IMG/VR virus record: IMGVR_UViG_3300027987_000382
Span: 82,840 to 146,839 of that record
Length of the DNA: 64,000 nt
DNA from: a virus
Strand: one strand, 5' to 3'
Shown here: one piece after another, positions 16,316 to 26,831 of the stretch
How positions within the stretch are numbered: position 1 is the stretch's first letter
Layout: each line of letters starts with the position of its first letter
The notes under the pieces: generated by a model
Seen by the model: only the letters and a program-made list of their open reading frames with translations
Told to the model about the DNA's origin: nothing
Database searches by the model: none
Program-made: the position numbers and the translations under genes

Positions 16316-18165
16316 GCTCCCGCCTGCTTCGCTTTTCTTGAGTCAAGCAATGCCTTAGTTTTGGCTGCAGCACGCTTGAGCTTGTCTGTTGGAATAGTAC
16401 CTCCAGCACGAGCAACCGCCTGTTCCATTTTCTGCTGGCTTGGTTTTTGGCCGGTCAATGCCCACCAAAGGAGAAAAGCCTCTTGAGTGTTAAGTGCTGG
16501 TTTGGCAGAAATCTCTTTGAGCTTTTGGATGACCGGACTAGTTTGTTGTGGTTGGGGCGTCGGGGTCTCGAGTGGTGCCACCTCAAGTGGTTCCGGCTCT
16601 AGATCAGGCTGCCCGGCCTGTGTTGGTAATGTGGTAGTTGGTCTTGGTGCTGGTGTTGGTGTTCGCGTTTGTGCCGCTTCAGGTGCAGCTCCCAGCCCAG
16701 CAGCATCAGGAGGCGTTTCTGGTTCGGCCGGTGCTTCGATCTGATTGAACTGATGCTTCTTGTTGCCGTGATTGAAGAGTTTGAATGCCTTTTTCAGCGT
16801 GTCAGCCGCCTGATTGTAAGTTGCCAGTGCCTGCTGATCACCAGCTTCAGCCTTTGGCTTCAGTTTTTTCCATTGATCATACGTTTGAATAATTTGGTCC
16901 GGTGTCAGACCATTCGCGGATAGTGCTGCTTGGAATTTTTGTCGAATGTTGTCCGACAGAATCTGAACAGCGAGTTTAGCGGCCCGCTCGTTCGTGGCAG
17001 CTGCTCCCGAAGCCGCCAACTGCTGCTGAGCATAGGCCGGATTCGACGCCATGTTTTTGGCTGTCTGAATTCCGCCACCGATGCGATTAGCAAGTCCTCC
17101 TAAGGCTCCCTTTAGACGTCCAAGAAGGCCGCCTTGTTCGGCTTCTGTCAGGGCTGGGATTGATGTACTGTGTTCGCGACCAATCTTCATCAGCATAAGA
17201 TTGGCGATGAGCCCGATATTCCTGCAAACCGCCTGCTCGCACATGAGGTCCATCGCTAGTTCGCGGACGATGTCCTCACCTTTGAGCCTCTTGGCGGTTT
17301 GTTCATATTCTGGCGACCCAGGTAACGCCAAGCCTGGAGGTTTGGCGATCTGGCTTTGTGGCGTCACAATCGGACTTTGTGGTGCTTGTGGTGCCGCTTG
17401 TGGTGCCGCTTGTGGTGCCGCTTGTGGTGCCGCCGGAGCTGTCGGCTGCGTCTGTTCGGGTTGAGCTGCACCAGCCGCCTTTCTCGCTTTGATATCCTCC
17501 AACCTTTTGAGCAATTGTCCCAACCGCTCACGATGACTGCCTTGTGTCGTTGGCTGTTGCCGCTGTGCACCACCAAGTAGTTGTTGAAGCAAACCCTGCT
17601 GTTGCTGCGGCTGCTGCGGCTGGACTGGTTGTGCTCCGTTCTGACCTTGCGGTTGCTGAGCCTCGGCCTGAGCTGCCTGCTGCCCGCCACTGAGGATGTC
17701 CTGCTGGACTTGTTGCTTTACAGCCGTCTTTGATTCTTGATCGACACCGCCGAATGCCCCAAACAGTGATTCCCACCAGTCGGCGTTCGTGTCGTCGAGA
17801 ATCGATCCTTGGAGTTGTCCGGCCTGTTTGATCAGATTGTTGATCTGCTGGCTGCTCCCGCTCGGGGCCATAATCGAGAGCAGTGTCTCGAGATCGCCAC
17901 CTGGTCCTGGAGTCAGAGCTGAGCGTAATTTTGCGAGACCGGTCTTGAAGAGTTCTCCGAGAGCACCTTCGCTCAATACATTACTATCCAGTACGGATTC
18001 GACGAATATGTAAGGTATTGGGCGTGGTTCGCGATAGACGCGGCCGTTCCCGGCTTTGATTCTGACGATTGTGTTTTCAACCACGACTGGACGCATTCCA
18101 TCCAGCATCAAACGAAGCTGGAGGAAGTATGGGTCGTCCAGGGTTGTGATCTTAGCCAGTTTCAT
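16312..18165 (-). CDS. Long Pro/Gln/Ala-rich protein, function unknown
   Basis: 617 residues. An ordered N-terminal part (1-150) is followed by low-complexity tracts: Gln-rich QPQQPQQQQ around residues 170-200, five repeats of A-A-P-Q near 245-265, and a Pro/Thr-rich stretch near 490-540. A region around 290-360 is predicted helical. The C-terminus (about 545-617) is a compact helical domain. The composition suggests a structural or scaffold-like virion protein; no known domain is recognised. It is divergent from the 18190 gene with only 24 bases between starts. Confidence 0.7.
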   Translation of the reverse strand: MKLAKITTLDDPYFLQLRLMLDGMRPVVVENTIVRIKAGNGRVYREPRPIPYIFVESVLDSNVLSEGALGELFKTGLAKLRSALTPGPGGDLETLLSIMAPSGSSQQINNLIKQAGQLQGSILDDTNADWWESLFGAFGGVDQESKTAVKQQVQQDILSGGQQAAQAEAQQPQGQNGAQPVQPQQPQQQQGLLQQLLGGAQRQQPTTQGSHRERLGQLLKRLEDIKARKAAGAAQPEQTQPTAPAAPQAAPQAAPQAAPQAPQSPIVTPQSQIAKPPGLALPGSPEYEQTAKRLKGEDIVRELAMDLMCEQAVCRNIGLIANLMLMKIGREHSTSIPALTEAEQGGLLGRLKGALGGLANRIGGGIQTAKNMASNPAYAQQQLAASGAAATNERAAKLAVQILSDNIRQKFQAALSANGLTPDQIIQTYDQWKKLKPKAEAGDQQALATYNQAADTLKKAFKLFNHGNKKHQFNQIEAPAEPETPPDAAGLGAAPEAAQTRTPTPAPRPTTTLPTQAGQPDLEPEPLEVAPLETPTPQPQQTSPVIQKLKEISAKPALNTQEAFLLWWALTGQKPSQQKMEQAVARAGGTIPTDKLKRAAAKTKALLDSRKAKQAGA

Positions 18166-18189
18166 ACTCTATCTTTGCGGATCTGGACA

Positions 18190-18621
18190 ATGAAGTTTCC
18201 CATCATGGTGCTCACCTACGGTGCTTTCGGAGCAGACCAGAAGAAATTGTATATCTACGAAAGCGAAGGGGTACCTCTATTTCCAGCTTTCCACGATCCT
18301 GTGGTTGCAGCACAATTCCAAGCAGCACATCAAAAGATCATCGCGGAGCATGGGGACGAGCGGCGTCTTACGCTTCAGGTCTGCAAAGAACCGAAGTACA
18401 TGCGAGACATGATGGTCGTCATGATGTCCATCGCTCCGGACGTCACTACAATAATTTTTGACCCGTCTCCGCCAGAGGGCCTTTCTCAGAAGGCGATGAA
18501 GGCTGGGGTCAAGCCCCAAGATAGGCAGCGATCATTTGAAGACGTGATTCAAGAATTGGAGGATTCTTTGTCCACCAAATCGCCGTCAAATGCGGAGAAA
18601 TCGTCAGAGCACTCGAAGTAG
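18190..18621 (+). CDS. Hypothetical protein
   Basis: 143 residues from the ATG at 18190; a TTG at 18175 is the only earlier in-frame alternative. The first 110 residues look like an alpha/beta domain (KFPIMVLTYGAF; KKLYIYESEGVPLF), and the C-terminus is acidic and Ser/Lys-rich. Not recognised. It is divergent from the 617-residue gene. Confidence 0.65.
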   Translation: MKFPIMVLTYGAFGADQKKLYIYESEGVPLFPAFHDPVVAAQFQAAHQKIIAEHGDERRLTLQVCKEPKYMRDMMVVMMSIAPDVTTIIFDPSPPEGLSQKAMKAGVKPQDRQRSFEDVIQELEDSLSTKSPSNAEKSSEHSK

Positions 18622-18696
18622 ACTGGTTCTTTTCTCTTCTGGCCATCTACTATCACGATGGTCGGCTCCTCGATATCGTCAAGCGAGATCTCTTCT

Positions 18697-19722
18697 TCAA
18701 CTTGAGATGACTTTGTCGAGTTGTCGTCTATTCCAGACACGGTGTTCGATCTTCCTCTGTTCATTCGAGAACGTCATGTGAAGATTGTCGTATTCGTCTA
18801 CGCACATTGATGGGTATCCACCAACATCGCCGATCACACAGATCTTTTGGACACTCGGAACTCTGTCCTTAAACGCGATCTCGCCTAATGTTAGGTTTCG
18901 GCGGCTGATCTTGTCGGTGTCATTCCATAATAACAGATCACGGCCCGCCCATTGGATAGCGTGCAATGAACTATTTCTGTTCGGGATTTTAGTCGGTCGT
19001 GGTGAAGACCAGCTTTCTCCGAAATCATCAGAGTAGCAATATCGGCACGCAGTTTCGTTGGTACCGAAATTTCTGCTGAGCGAGTGGACCCGGTTATCTG
19101 TCTTCCACAAGGTCGGCTGAATCATGTCCTGCCCAATCGATCCAACACGCATCGTGTGCATCGTCTGGTCCAGCACTCTTGTGGTCGATTTGTCAACGAT
19201 CCTGATCTTATAGATGACGCCGGATCGTGCTAACTCATCATATAAAGGCAGTAAATAATCGGTTCTGCATCCGATTGTCCCGTAGTGAATGGGGTTACAA
19301 CGCCCAAGGAGGTGCTGGTCAGGGAATGCTAATTGCCTTGGTTCGGCGACAAATTCGATTCCGTTATTGAGGACCACCTCCTGTATCCAAAGACTACAGA
19401 ACCTCCAGCGGTCAACGATGCGGCGTACATCGCCGGTGTCTTCGAACTTGGACCAGATAAGATAGGCTTGTGTGCCGTGCGACCAAATCACAGGATTGCC
19501 AGTTTTGTCGCCGATTCTCACGGCTTCGGAGTATGTGCCATCGTCCTTGCTGAATGTGACGTACACGCTTTGATCGTCGCGGCATTCACCTGTTCCGGAA
19601 TACCAGGCCAAAAGCACCCCTCCACGAAACGGACAAACAGAAGAGCAGTGATTGAACCTCCCGGCCCCAACTTCGTGTCGGCGGCTAGTCGCGAAGATAC
19701 TACGGATGATTCTTCGGAGCAT
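18697..19722 (-). CDS. Sialidase-like (BNR/Asp-box) protein
   Basis: 341 residues. YSDDFGESWSSP is an Asp-box (S-x-D-x-G-x-x-W) typical of sialidase-type six-bladed propellers, and the surrounding segments (FSKDDGTYSE; SLSRNFGTNE) resemble further blades. Basic residues near the N-terminus could be part of the Arg triad, but the catalytic Tyr/Glu cannot be placed with confidence. It might trim or bind terminal acidic sugars, or only be a glycan-binding propeller. It diverges from the HNH gene with a 30-base gap. Confidence 0.68.
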   Translation of the reverse strand: MLRRIIRSIFATSRRHEVGAGRFNHCSSVCPFRGGVLLAWYSGTGECRDDQSVYVTFSKDDGTYSEAVRIGDKTGNPVIWSHGTQAYLIWSKFEDTGDVRRIVDRWRFCSLWIQEVVLNNGIEFVAEPRQLAFPDQHLLGRCNPIHYGTIGCRTDYLLPLYDELARSGVIYKIRIVDKSTTRVLDQTMHTMRVGSIGQDMIQPTLWKTDNRVHSLSRNFGTNETACRYCYSDDFGESWSSPRPTKIPNRNSSLHAIQWAGRDLLLWNDTDKISRRNLTLGEIAFKDRVPSVQKICVIGDVGGYPSMCVDEYDNLHMTFSNEQRKIEHRVWNRRQLDKVISS

Positions 19723-19752
19723 CGAAGCCTCCTCGGATTTGGAAGCGTGTCA

Positions 19753-20142
19753 ATGGAACGATCAACGATCAGCAGTTGGATTCGTCAAGCACGATACCGT
19801 GCCAAGCGTCAAGATATCTACAGCGATTTGGAGATTTCCGATGTAGAGGAAATAATTGAGAGTTACGAGGACAAGTGTGCGTATTGTGGTGATGAAGCGG
19901 AGACTCTCGATCATCCGTTCCCACTAAAACCAACCGCACCGAATGTCCCCGCGAACATCCTGCCGTCGTGCAAGGACTGCAAGGCTCACAAGAAAAATAA
20001 TGATCTTGTCTGGATGTTCTCGTCAGGCACGCTCGAGCAAGTAAAGTATCTCGAATTGCTCCAACAGATGTTCAGTCGCAAAGGTGGGGACACGATTAAG
20101 GAACACGTCAGAAAAGTGACTGGCCTCGTTGGAGACTCTTAG
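19753..20142 (+). CDS. HNH endonuclease
   Basis: 129 residues from the ATG at 19753; the longer upstream frame overlaps the divergent gene and adds no domain. The core is EDKCAYCGDEAETLDHPFPL followed by NILPSCKDCKAHKKNNDL: two CxxC pairs that bind structural zinc, a D-H pair at the first HNH position, and N and K-x-x-N residues in the third part. HNH proteins in phages act as homing, packaging or restriction-like nucleases. This one is free-standing with no visible intron. Confidence 0.82.
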   Translation: MERSTISSWIRQARYRAKRQDIYSDLEISDVEEIIESYEDKCAYCGDEAETLDHPFPLKPTAPNVPANILPSCKDCKAHKKNNDLVWMFSSGTLEQVKYLELLQQMFSRKGGDTIKEHVRKVTGLVGDS

Positions 20143-20143
20143 C

Positions 20144-20401
20144 GTGTCGAAAAAACCTTATCCTGGCTTCTCGCCAAATTACAAGACTGTGGACGAAACC
20201 GCAGGCTTCAAGAGAACGTGCATTGTTCTCGAATTTCTCAGCATCGGACCGCTCGAATCAACGCATCTGGCTCTAATCCAAGAGCAGCTTGAAGCTCTCA
20301 CAGAACGACTACAAAGACAAATTCCATACGTCGAAAACACGGACGTCGTCCTCCCAGACCGTTTCGACCCGGTCCTGAAGGAGGGTCTCCGGCTCTCATG
20401 A
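20144..20401 (+). CDS. Hypothetical 85-residue protein
   Basis: Likely starts at the GTG at 20144, one base after the stop of the HNH gene (VSKKPYPGFSPNYKTVD). The middle is helical (LIQEQLEALTERLQ). Unrecognised. It is followed by a 126-base intergenic stretch with the next promoter-like motif. Confidence 0.55.
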   Translation: MSKKPYPGFSPNYKTVDETAGFKRTCIVLEFLSIGPLESTHLALIQEQLEALTERLQRQIPYVENTDVVLPDRFDPVLKEGLRLS

Positions 20402-20460
20402 ATCACGTGTTCTCGAATGGTAGTTCTCTGTATTTGAGGAAGTACCAATTGTAGTCCTCA

Positions 20461-20487
20461 TTTAACGGGGACCATTGCGTTGCAACA
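20461..20487 (+). promoter_or_regulatory. Promoter-like motif TTTAAC-N15-GCAACA
   Basis: TTTAAC at 20461-20466 and GCAACA at 20482-20487, spacer 15, ending 40 bases before the ATG of the zinc-ribbon protein. It matches the motif found before many genes at 38-61 kb and reads in the direction of the gene. Confidence 0.65.
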
Positions 20488-20527
20488 ATTCGCCGTTTCA
20501 ACGTATTGATCTCCGGAGGATTGACTG

Positions 20528-21358
20528 ATGAGCACAAATTCGGGTGGACGTGAGAGGTTCCCAACAGGCCAAGAGGTCCAGATACTACTGTTGACAGGCC
20601 AAGTAGATCCAAAGATCTACGTCGTCGAACCAGAGCCGGTCGAAACGACCGACGAAGATGACAACGAAGCCGAAAACATCGTACCAGACTTCGTCAGAGC
20701 CGACAGGAAAGGGCACGTCCCGCTCCGCGAGAAGGACGGCACCCGCACTTGCAAGATTCACTTTCGCCGGATTCTTCCGCTGGACTCAGATGGCAAAGCG
20801 ACTGTCATTGAGTCGAGTGATAAATACCGTGCGATTTGTCCGAAGTGTGGGAACGTATTCGATGTTGGACCGGATTGTGAACGGATCAACTGCCCCAATG
20901 ACGGCGAATTCGAGTTATCCTGGCTAGGAGTCAAACCCATGACAACAGAGACGAAGAAGGAAACCACCACCGCCACTGCTCCGAAGAGCAAGAGCGATAC
21001 GAAGGACAAGCCCAAGCCCGAAAAGAAGAAAGTCGCCAAAGAGCCGGTGCTCGTCGACTTCAAGGCCCTCGAAAGCCTCGATGGATGCGAACTCTGGACG
21101 AAAAAGAACGTCAAATTCGACCATCCCGAAGTTGACGTCAGGGCACACGTCCTGCTCTTCACCGGCGAATCGCCGCGTAAGTATTGCTTCAACACGTACA
21201 ACGGTGCTCTCGGCAAAAAGTCCACCGCAATCCACACGGACGAATTCATCGCCGACAAGCCCATCAAGGGAGCGAAGAAAGATCGCCCCTGGTTCGCCGT
21301 CAAAGACCTCGACAAAGAGCGAGAACGCCTCACCAAGAACGGCTACGAGCAGTCCTGA
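20528..21358 (+). CDS. Zinc-ribbon protein of unknown function
   Basis: 276 residues. The N-terminal third is acidic (ETTDEDDNEAEN). A four-Cys zinc ribbon follows: CPKCGNVFDVGPDC then CPNDG (about 103-124). Next is a Lys/Thr/Glu-rich linker (about 140-172) and a C-terminal domain with RAHVLLFTGESPRKYCFN. It is preceded by a promoter-like motif and lies 56 bases before csrA on the same strand. Not recognised beyond the ribbon; a nucleic-acid-binding role is possible. Confidence 0.72.
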   Translation: MSTNSGGRERFPTGQEVQILLLTGQVDPKIYVVEPEPVETTDEDDNEAENIVPDFVRADRKGHVPLREKDGTRTCKIHFRRILPLDSDGKATVIESSDKYRAICPKCGNVFDVGPDCERINCPNDGEFELSWLGVKPMTTETKKETTTATAPKSKSDTKDKPKPEKKKVAKEPVLVDFKALESLDGCELWTKKNVKFDHPEVDVRAHVLLFTGESPRKYCFNTYNGALGKKSTAIHTDEFIADKPIKGAKKDRPWFAVKDLDKERERLTKNGYEQS

Positions 21359-21414
21359 GTCCCGTCGACAACTGGACACGGCCGTCCGAATCCCCATAGC
21401 AACGGAGTGCAGAC

Positions 21415-21612
21415 ATGCTAGTTCTGTCACGTAAAAAGAACGAATCGATCGTGATCAGCAACGACATCGTGATCACGGTCGTCGAAATCCGGGGCGACAA
21501 AGTCCGCCTCGGAATCGAGGCACCGAAAGAGATCCCCGTCCATCGCTCCGAAGTCAAGGACGCGATCGATCGGGATGCTGCAAAAGCAGCAAAAGCTAAC
21601 ACGTCAGTGTAA
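21415..21612 (+). CDS. csrA: CsrA/RsmA carbon storage regulator
   Basis: 65 residues, the usual CsrA length. It starts MLVLSRKKNESIVISNDI, the first strand with the RNA-binding Arg6-Lys region, and continues GDKVRLGIEAPKEIPVHRSEV, the second RNA-contacting strand with the conserved Arg in V-H-R. CsrA dimers bind GGA motifs in the loops of mRNA leaders and block or stabilise translation. Here it is probably encoded by the phage to act on phage or host mRNAs; a candidate target is the hairpin at the GDP-fucose synthase start 0.43 kb downstream. A perfect hairpin terminator follows at 21633-21659. Confidence 0.95.
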   Translation: MLVLSRKKNESIVISNDIVITVVEIRGDKVRLGIEAPKEIPVHRSEVKDAIDRDAAKAAKANTSV

Positions 21613-21632
21613 CGCAATCCGCCGTCCGTGGT

Positions 21633-21659
21633 CGAGAGCCGGGTCCTGCCCGGCTCTCG
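21633..21659 (+). terminator. Hairpin terminator after csrA
   Basis: CGAGAGCCGGG-TCCTG-CCCGGCTCTCG, a perfect 11-base stem with a 5-base loop, 20 bases after the csrA stop. The following bases are GCGTATATAAT, so there is no strong T tract. Confidence 0.7.
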
Positions 21660-21673
21660 GCGTATATAATCCC

Positions 21674-21955
21674 ATGGATGAACACACCCCAATCGACGGT
21701 GAATACGGCCTCGATTACCAGCTCTTCGTCATGCGACGAATGATCGAGCAACTCCCGCCCGATCTCGCAACCTCTCTAAACGGACAATTGGATTCCATTA
21801 TAGAAGCCATCAAGAACCGCTTCAAAATTGTCCGAGACAACATCGAAAACAATCTCGATGACGCCGTCCTGGCCGTCAAAATGCTCGAATTCGACCTACA
21901 AGCGACGAAGAATGAACGAGACACCCTCCAAGAACGTCTCGACGGCTCTCCCTGA
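21674..21955 (+). CDS. Small coiled-coil protein
   Basis: 93 residues from the ATG at 21674, 14 bases after the csrA terminator hairpin. Nearly the whole chain after residue 15 looks helical, with heptad-like spacing (LNGQLDSIIEAIKNRFKIV; AVKMLEFDLQATKNERDTL). Unrecognised; probably a coiled-coil oligomer. Confidence 0.55.
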   Translation: MDEHTPIDGEYGLDYQLFVMRRMIEQLPPDLATSLNGQLDSIIEAIKNRFKIVRDNIENNLDDAVLAVKMLEFDLQATKNERDTLQERLDGSP

Positions 21956-22039
21956 GCCTTTCTAGCCCTCTCCGCCCTCAGCCCCACCGCTTCCAGAATT
22001 CAAAGGAAGCCAAGAGAGAAGCTCGGAGCCACATAGTAG

Positions 22040-23422
<1,383 letters not shown>

Positions 23423-23426
<4 letters not shown>

Positions 23427-23617
23427 GCGACGACGCCCCCGACACAGCGGAATCGGATAGTCCACGCGAGCAGAAACGACGGCAAGTTCAACGGCACTGG
23501 TTCGACCAGCAGCCAGAGAAGAAGCAAGACGAGATTATCAAGCCTCACTTCGACGCCGAACACAAGACGTCTGAAGACGTCAAAAAAGCCGTCAAAGACT
23601 TTGAGGAGTATCAGTGA
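23423..23617 (+). CDS. Small charged protein
   Basis: 64 residues, very hydrophilic (Asp, Glu, Lys, Gln), no Cys, probably disordered with a helical C-terminus. ATGA overlaps with genes on both sides place it in the glycan operon. Unrecognised. Confidence 0.55.
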
Positions 23618-24342
23618 GCAAGCTCACTTTGATGGTTTCGATCTACAACAGCGGTGATTGGATCGCAAACCGACTCAAAAACATCCTCTGCAGCACCGTC
23701 ATCAACGACATCGAAGTCTGGTGCGTGAACGCGAATAGCCCAGACGAACGAGATCACGATGTCCCGCTAGCGTTCTCACAACAACACCCACAAATCAAGT
23801 ACGAACGGCTCGCAGACAGGATTTCTGTTTACGAGACCTGGAACTATATCATCAAGAGATCACAGAGCACCTACATCGCCAATGCGAACACAGACGATAT
23901 CGTATCACCAGTGTGCTACGAAACCCTGATGGGTGCTCTAGACTCTGAAGGGCCTGGGTGCGGACTAGCATATTGCAGTTGGTACACAACTGGAAGGCCG
24001 AACCAAGAATGGGCCAAGATGGTAGCCGCCGCTCCAGACGGAAAGCCCGGCAACTACGCTGGAAATATTGACACAGCAGGAGTAGGTCATTTCCCATTAT
24101 GGAGACGCTCTTTACACGACGAGATCGGTCTCTTCGACACTTCGTTCCAAGCTCTCGCTGATGCCGACTGGTGGGCAAGAATCTACTACGTAGCCAAAAA
24201 GCGATTGAGGTGGATCAATCAAGACCTTGGCCTTTACCTGTGGCGTAACGGCCAAAATCTTTGGCATCAGAAAGTGAACGGAGAGGAATGGCGGAAATAC
24301 CACAGCAAACTGGCGATGTACAAGCAAGGAAAGTTGGAGTAG
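23614..24342 (+). CDS. GT2 family glycosyltransferase (first copy)
   Basis: 242 residues from a GTG start overlapping the previous stop. A GT-A fold begins with LTLMVSIYNSGDWIANRLKN, and IANANTDDIVSP is the D-D metal/nucleotide-sugar site. GHFPLWRRSLHDEIGLFDTSF and ALADADWWARIYY resemble the GT2 acceptor-side ED/W motifs. A paralogue lies at 25124-25834, sharing the order N-x-N-x-D-D, PxWRRSLH and the aspartate near W. Followed by a GT9-like gene, as in the second pair. Confidence 0.85.
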   Translation: MSKLTLMVSIYNSGDWIANRLKNILCSTVINDIEVWCVNANSPDERDHDVPLAFSQQHPQIKYERLADRISVYETWNYIIKRSQSTYIANANTDDIVSPVCYETLMGALDSEGPGCGLAYCSWYTTGRPNQEWAKMVAAAPDGKPGNYAGNIDTAGVGHFPLWRRSLHDEIGLFDTSFQALADADWWARIYYVAKKRLRWINQDLGLYLWRNGQNLWHQKVNGEEWRKYHSKLAMYKQGKLE

Positions 24343-25124
24343 AATCCGCACACGGATTCGGCGATTGCCTCTTCAACGCTCCGCTCATCAAAGCCATCGG
24401 CGAGAAACACGGCACCACAGTCGATGTGACCGTACGCCCTCACTGTGCCGATGCCTTCACCAACTTTCCCTTCATCGGTAAAATCATCCACGTCCAAGAG
24501 ATGAACCACGGAGTCAGACTCTTACGACAGCAAGGATACCAGCACGTCTACCAAATCACACAGAACGTCAAATTCTTCGAATTCAGACAACACGATAATC
24601 ATCACTCACTCATTGACACCCCGGCCCTGACTGGCAAACAGATCGGCGTCGAATTCGACCCACGGCCCCTGTTTGCCGCCTCACCAAAAGAATTAGCCGC
24701 CGCCAGCTCTCTCCCAGACGTGCCGACGATCGCCATCGAGAGCGTCTATAAATCAGCTCAGAGCTGGGCTCAGCGAAATCACGTGATGGAGATCGTCGAG
24801 AAATTCAAGAGCACACATCGCATCTTGTGGCTCAGCAACGAAGGTTGCCCTAACGCCCCGAACATTGACAACATGCTTCGCTTCAGCAGACGCGAATGCA
24901 TCATGTGTCTCCAAAAATGCTCGTACTTCTTTTCGGTTGGCTCAGGCTTCTTCTGTGCGTCGCTCGCCCTTCCAAAAGAATGCCAGCCGAAACACATCGT
25001 CTGTCTCTGGACGGATGATCTGTATAGATACGAGGGACGCTTGAGCGAATTCAAATGGCACCCACAAATAACATGGATTCACAATGCCCGTGATCTGACA
25101 ACGGCTTTGCAGATTATCAGATAA
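24288..25124 (+). CDS. GT9-like (heptosyltransferase-type) glycosyltransferase
   Basis: 278 residues from the ATG at 24288, preceded by GGAGAGG. The N-terminal SAHGFGDCLFNAPLIKAIGEK is the G-x-GD-x-L start of GT9 heptosyltransferases, and the C-terminal CSYFFSVGSGFFCASLALPKE matches their substrate-binding loop around the sugar phosphate. It overlaps both flanking GT2 genes. The donor is unknown. Confidence 0.7.
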   Translation: MAEIPQQTGDVQARKVGVESAHGFGDCLFNAPLIKAIGEKHGTTVDVTVRPHCADAFTNFPFIGKIIHVQEMNHGVRLLRQQGYQHVYQITQNVKFFEFRQHDNHHSLIDTPALTGKQIGVEFDPRPLFAASPKELAAASSLPDVPTIAIESVYKSAQSWAQRNHVMEIVEKFKSTHRILWLSNEGCPNAPNIDNMLRFSRRECIMCLQKCSYFFSVGSGFFCASLALPKECQPKHIVCLWTDDLYRYEGRLSEFKWHPQITWIHNARDLTTALQIIR

Positions 25125-25834
25125 TGCAAGAAAAACTGTGTACAATCCTGGTCGCCCTCTGGCATGCTGGCCGCTTCATTGAGGCCAAGCTCAAGAACTT
25201 GAGTGCACTGGAAGGATTCGACAACTGCTGGATAGTGCTGTTGAATTGCCTGGATCATGATGATGTATCGAAGAAATATGCATATTTCCTCGAGCATCCA
25301 AACGTTCTCGAAATCAAGTACGACCAGCAGGTCAACCTATACCCAACCTGGAACGACGGCATCAAAGCGACGTCATCGAGATTTGTTATGAACAGCAATG
25401 TTGATGACATGTTGCACCCGACATACGTCCAACGATGTTGCGGTTGGTTGGATTCGCATCCTCAATTCGCTTGTGTGTCATCCAGTGTACTCGTGACACA
25501 CTCACCAAATCAAGATGACCATACCAAATGGGAATGGCAACGAAAAATGCCGTTTTACCCATATCCACATTCGTCGGCCGGACCATGCCCTGTGTGGCGT
25601 AGATCATTACACGGAAAATATGGATATTTTGGCGACTATCGCGTCATTGGTGACGCCAGAATGTGGGAGAAATGGCTGGCGAATGGCGAACAATTCGGCC
25701 TAGTCAAGGAAGATCTTGTCCTGTACTACAGGCACAACAGCTCGCTAGAGATGAGATTCGACGAAAACGGAACCATGTATCGAGACCTGGACCTTGCGGA
25801 AGATAAAGCCAAATCTGAAGCGGCAAAAGATTAG
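25124..25834 (+). CDS. GT2 family glycosyltransferase (second copy)
   Basis: 236 residues, TAATG overlap with the GT9-like gene. MNSNVDDMLHP is the acidic nucleotide-sugar motif, and CPVWRRSLHGKYGYFGDYR parallels the first copy's PLWRRSLHDEIGLFDTSF. Similar length, order of motifs and operon position indicate duplication of a GT2-GT9 pair. Confidence 0.83.
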   Translation: MQEKLCTILVALWHAGRFIEAKLKNLSALEGFDNCWIVLLNCLDHDDVSKKYAYFLEHPNVLEIKYDQQVNLYPTWNDGIKATSSRFVMNSNVDDMLHPTYVQRCCGWLDSHPQFACVSSSVLVTHSPNQDDHTKWEWQRKMPFYPYPHSSAGPCPVWRRSLHGKYGYFGDYRVIGDARMWEKWLANGEQFGLVKEDLVLYYRHNSSLEMRFDENGTMYRDLDLAEDKAKSEAAKD

Positions 25835-26831
25835 AAAAGAACCAATCGTACGCCGCCTTGTTAGGACTACGCCGCGAGATCGGCCAGCGTCTCCAGCTGT
25901 CGCTGTACCAACCAAGAGTCCACCAACCTACACTAAAGACTCCCGCAAGAAGATCGCTTTGATTCAGACCGGATGTTGGGGAGATAACGTCAATAGTACA
26001 TTGATGTTCGGGCCGATAAAAAACCGTTTCAACGATTGCATCATTGACGTTCATACCTCGACCCTGTATGAATCAGCCTTCACCAACAACCCCCTCATCG
26101 ACCACATCGTCACTTACTCGGCGGATCGCAAGCAAGACGCATTGCATCTGACAATGACGATTCCACCTAAGATCGTTTCTGCCGGATACGATATGGTGTT
26201 TGCCCCGCATCCGATGTATAACGGAGACAAGTGGAAAAGCATACTGCACCCAGATCTCGGCGACAATCTCATTTTCGCCTGGGTCAGAGCACTCGAAGAC
26301 GCCAAAATTCCTTATGAGCTGCCGCTTGAGACTATCTTACGGCTGACGTCTCACGAGATCAACAACGTCGTCAAATTCAAGACCAAAATCAAGACGTTCA
26401 ACAAGTTTCGTAATATTCTGATGGAGGTGCATGGGGAATCTGGTCAGACATTCTGGGACCACACGTGGACGGTCGCGGTTGGGAAATATCTGCTGGAAAA
26501 TGAAGAGACAAATCTCTTTATAAGTCGCAAGAACACCAGTGGTGACGTTCAGGAGTTGGCTGCACTCGCTCCGGGCAGAGTGTTCTTTGTAGGGACACTC
26601 AGCATTAGAGAATGTGCGGAGTTATTCAACCACTGCGATGCCTTCTTCAGTGTGTCAAGCGGATTGTCGAACGCTTGCAATACGAATTGGTGCAAAAACG
26701 ACATCAAATGGATCGAAACGATCAACTCACAAGCAGTGTCAAGTGCACCGATCCGTAAAGAAGGGAAGGTCTTCTGGACTCACAATGACAAGAAGAAATT
26801 CTTCCACATGCTCAAAGACGAGGGATTATGA
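25794..26831 (+). CDS. GT9-like glycosyltransferase (second copy)
   Basis: 345 residues from a TTG at 25794; there is no in-frame ATG before the core, and the first 50 residues are basic and Pro-rich. The core starts KIALIQTGCWGDNVNSTLMFGP, the GT9 G-x-GD region, and ends in CDAFFSVSSGLSNACN like the first copy. Overlaps the second GT2 gene by 41 bases and the acetyltransferase by 4. Confidence 0.65.
   Translation: MRKIKPNLKRQKIRKEPIVRRLVRTTPRDRPASPAVAVPTKSPPTYTKDSRKKIALIQTGCWGDNVNSTLMFGPIKNRFNDCIIDVHTSTLYESAFTNNPLIDHIVTYSADRKQDALHLTMTIPPKIVSAGYDMVFAPHPMYNGDKWKSILHPDLGDNLIFAWVRALEDAKIPYELPLETILRLTSHEINNVVKFKTKIKTFNKFRNILMEVHGESGQTFWDHTWTVAVGKYLLENEETNLFISRKNTSGDVQELAALAPGRVFFVGTLSIRECAELFNHCDAFFSVSSGLSNACNTNWCKNDIKWIETINSQAVSSAPIRKEGKVFWTHNDKKKFFHMLKDEGL

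Noticed and set aside
18549-18764. 71-residue acidic minus-strand frame
   Set aside because: It overlaps the ends of both flanking genes and has no ribosome site or family; the 76-base gap it would fill is too small to support it.
21391-21410. GCAACG before csrA as a promoter-like motif
   Set aside because: There is no TTTAAC-type box 15-16 bases upstream and the second box differs.
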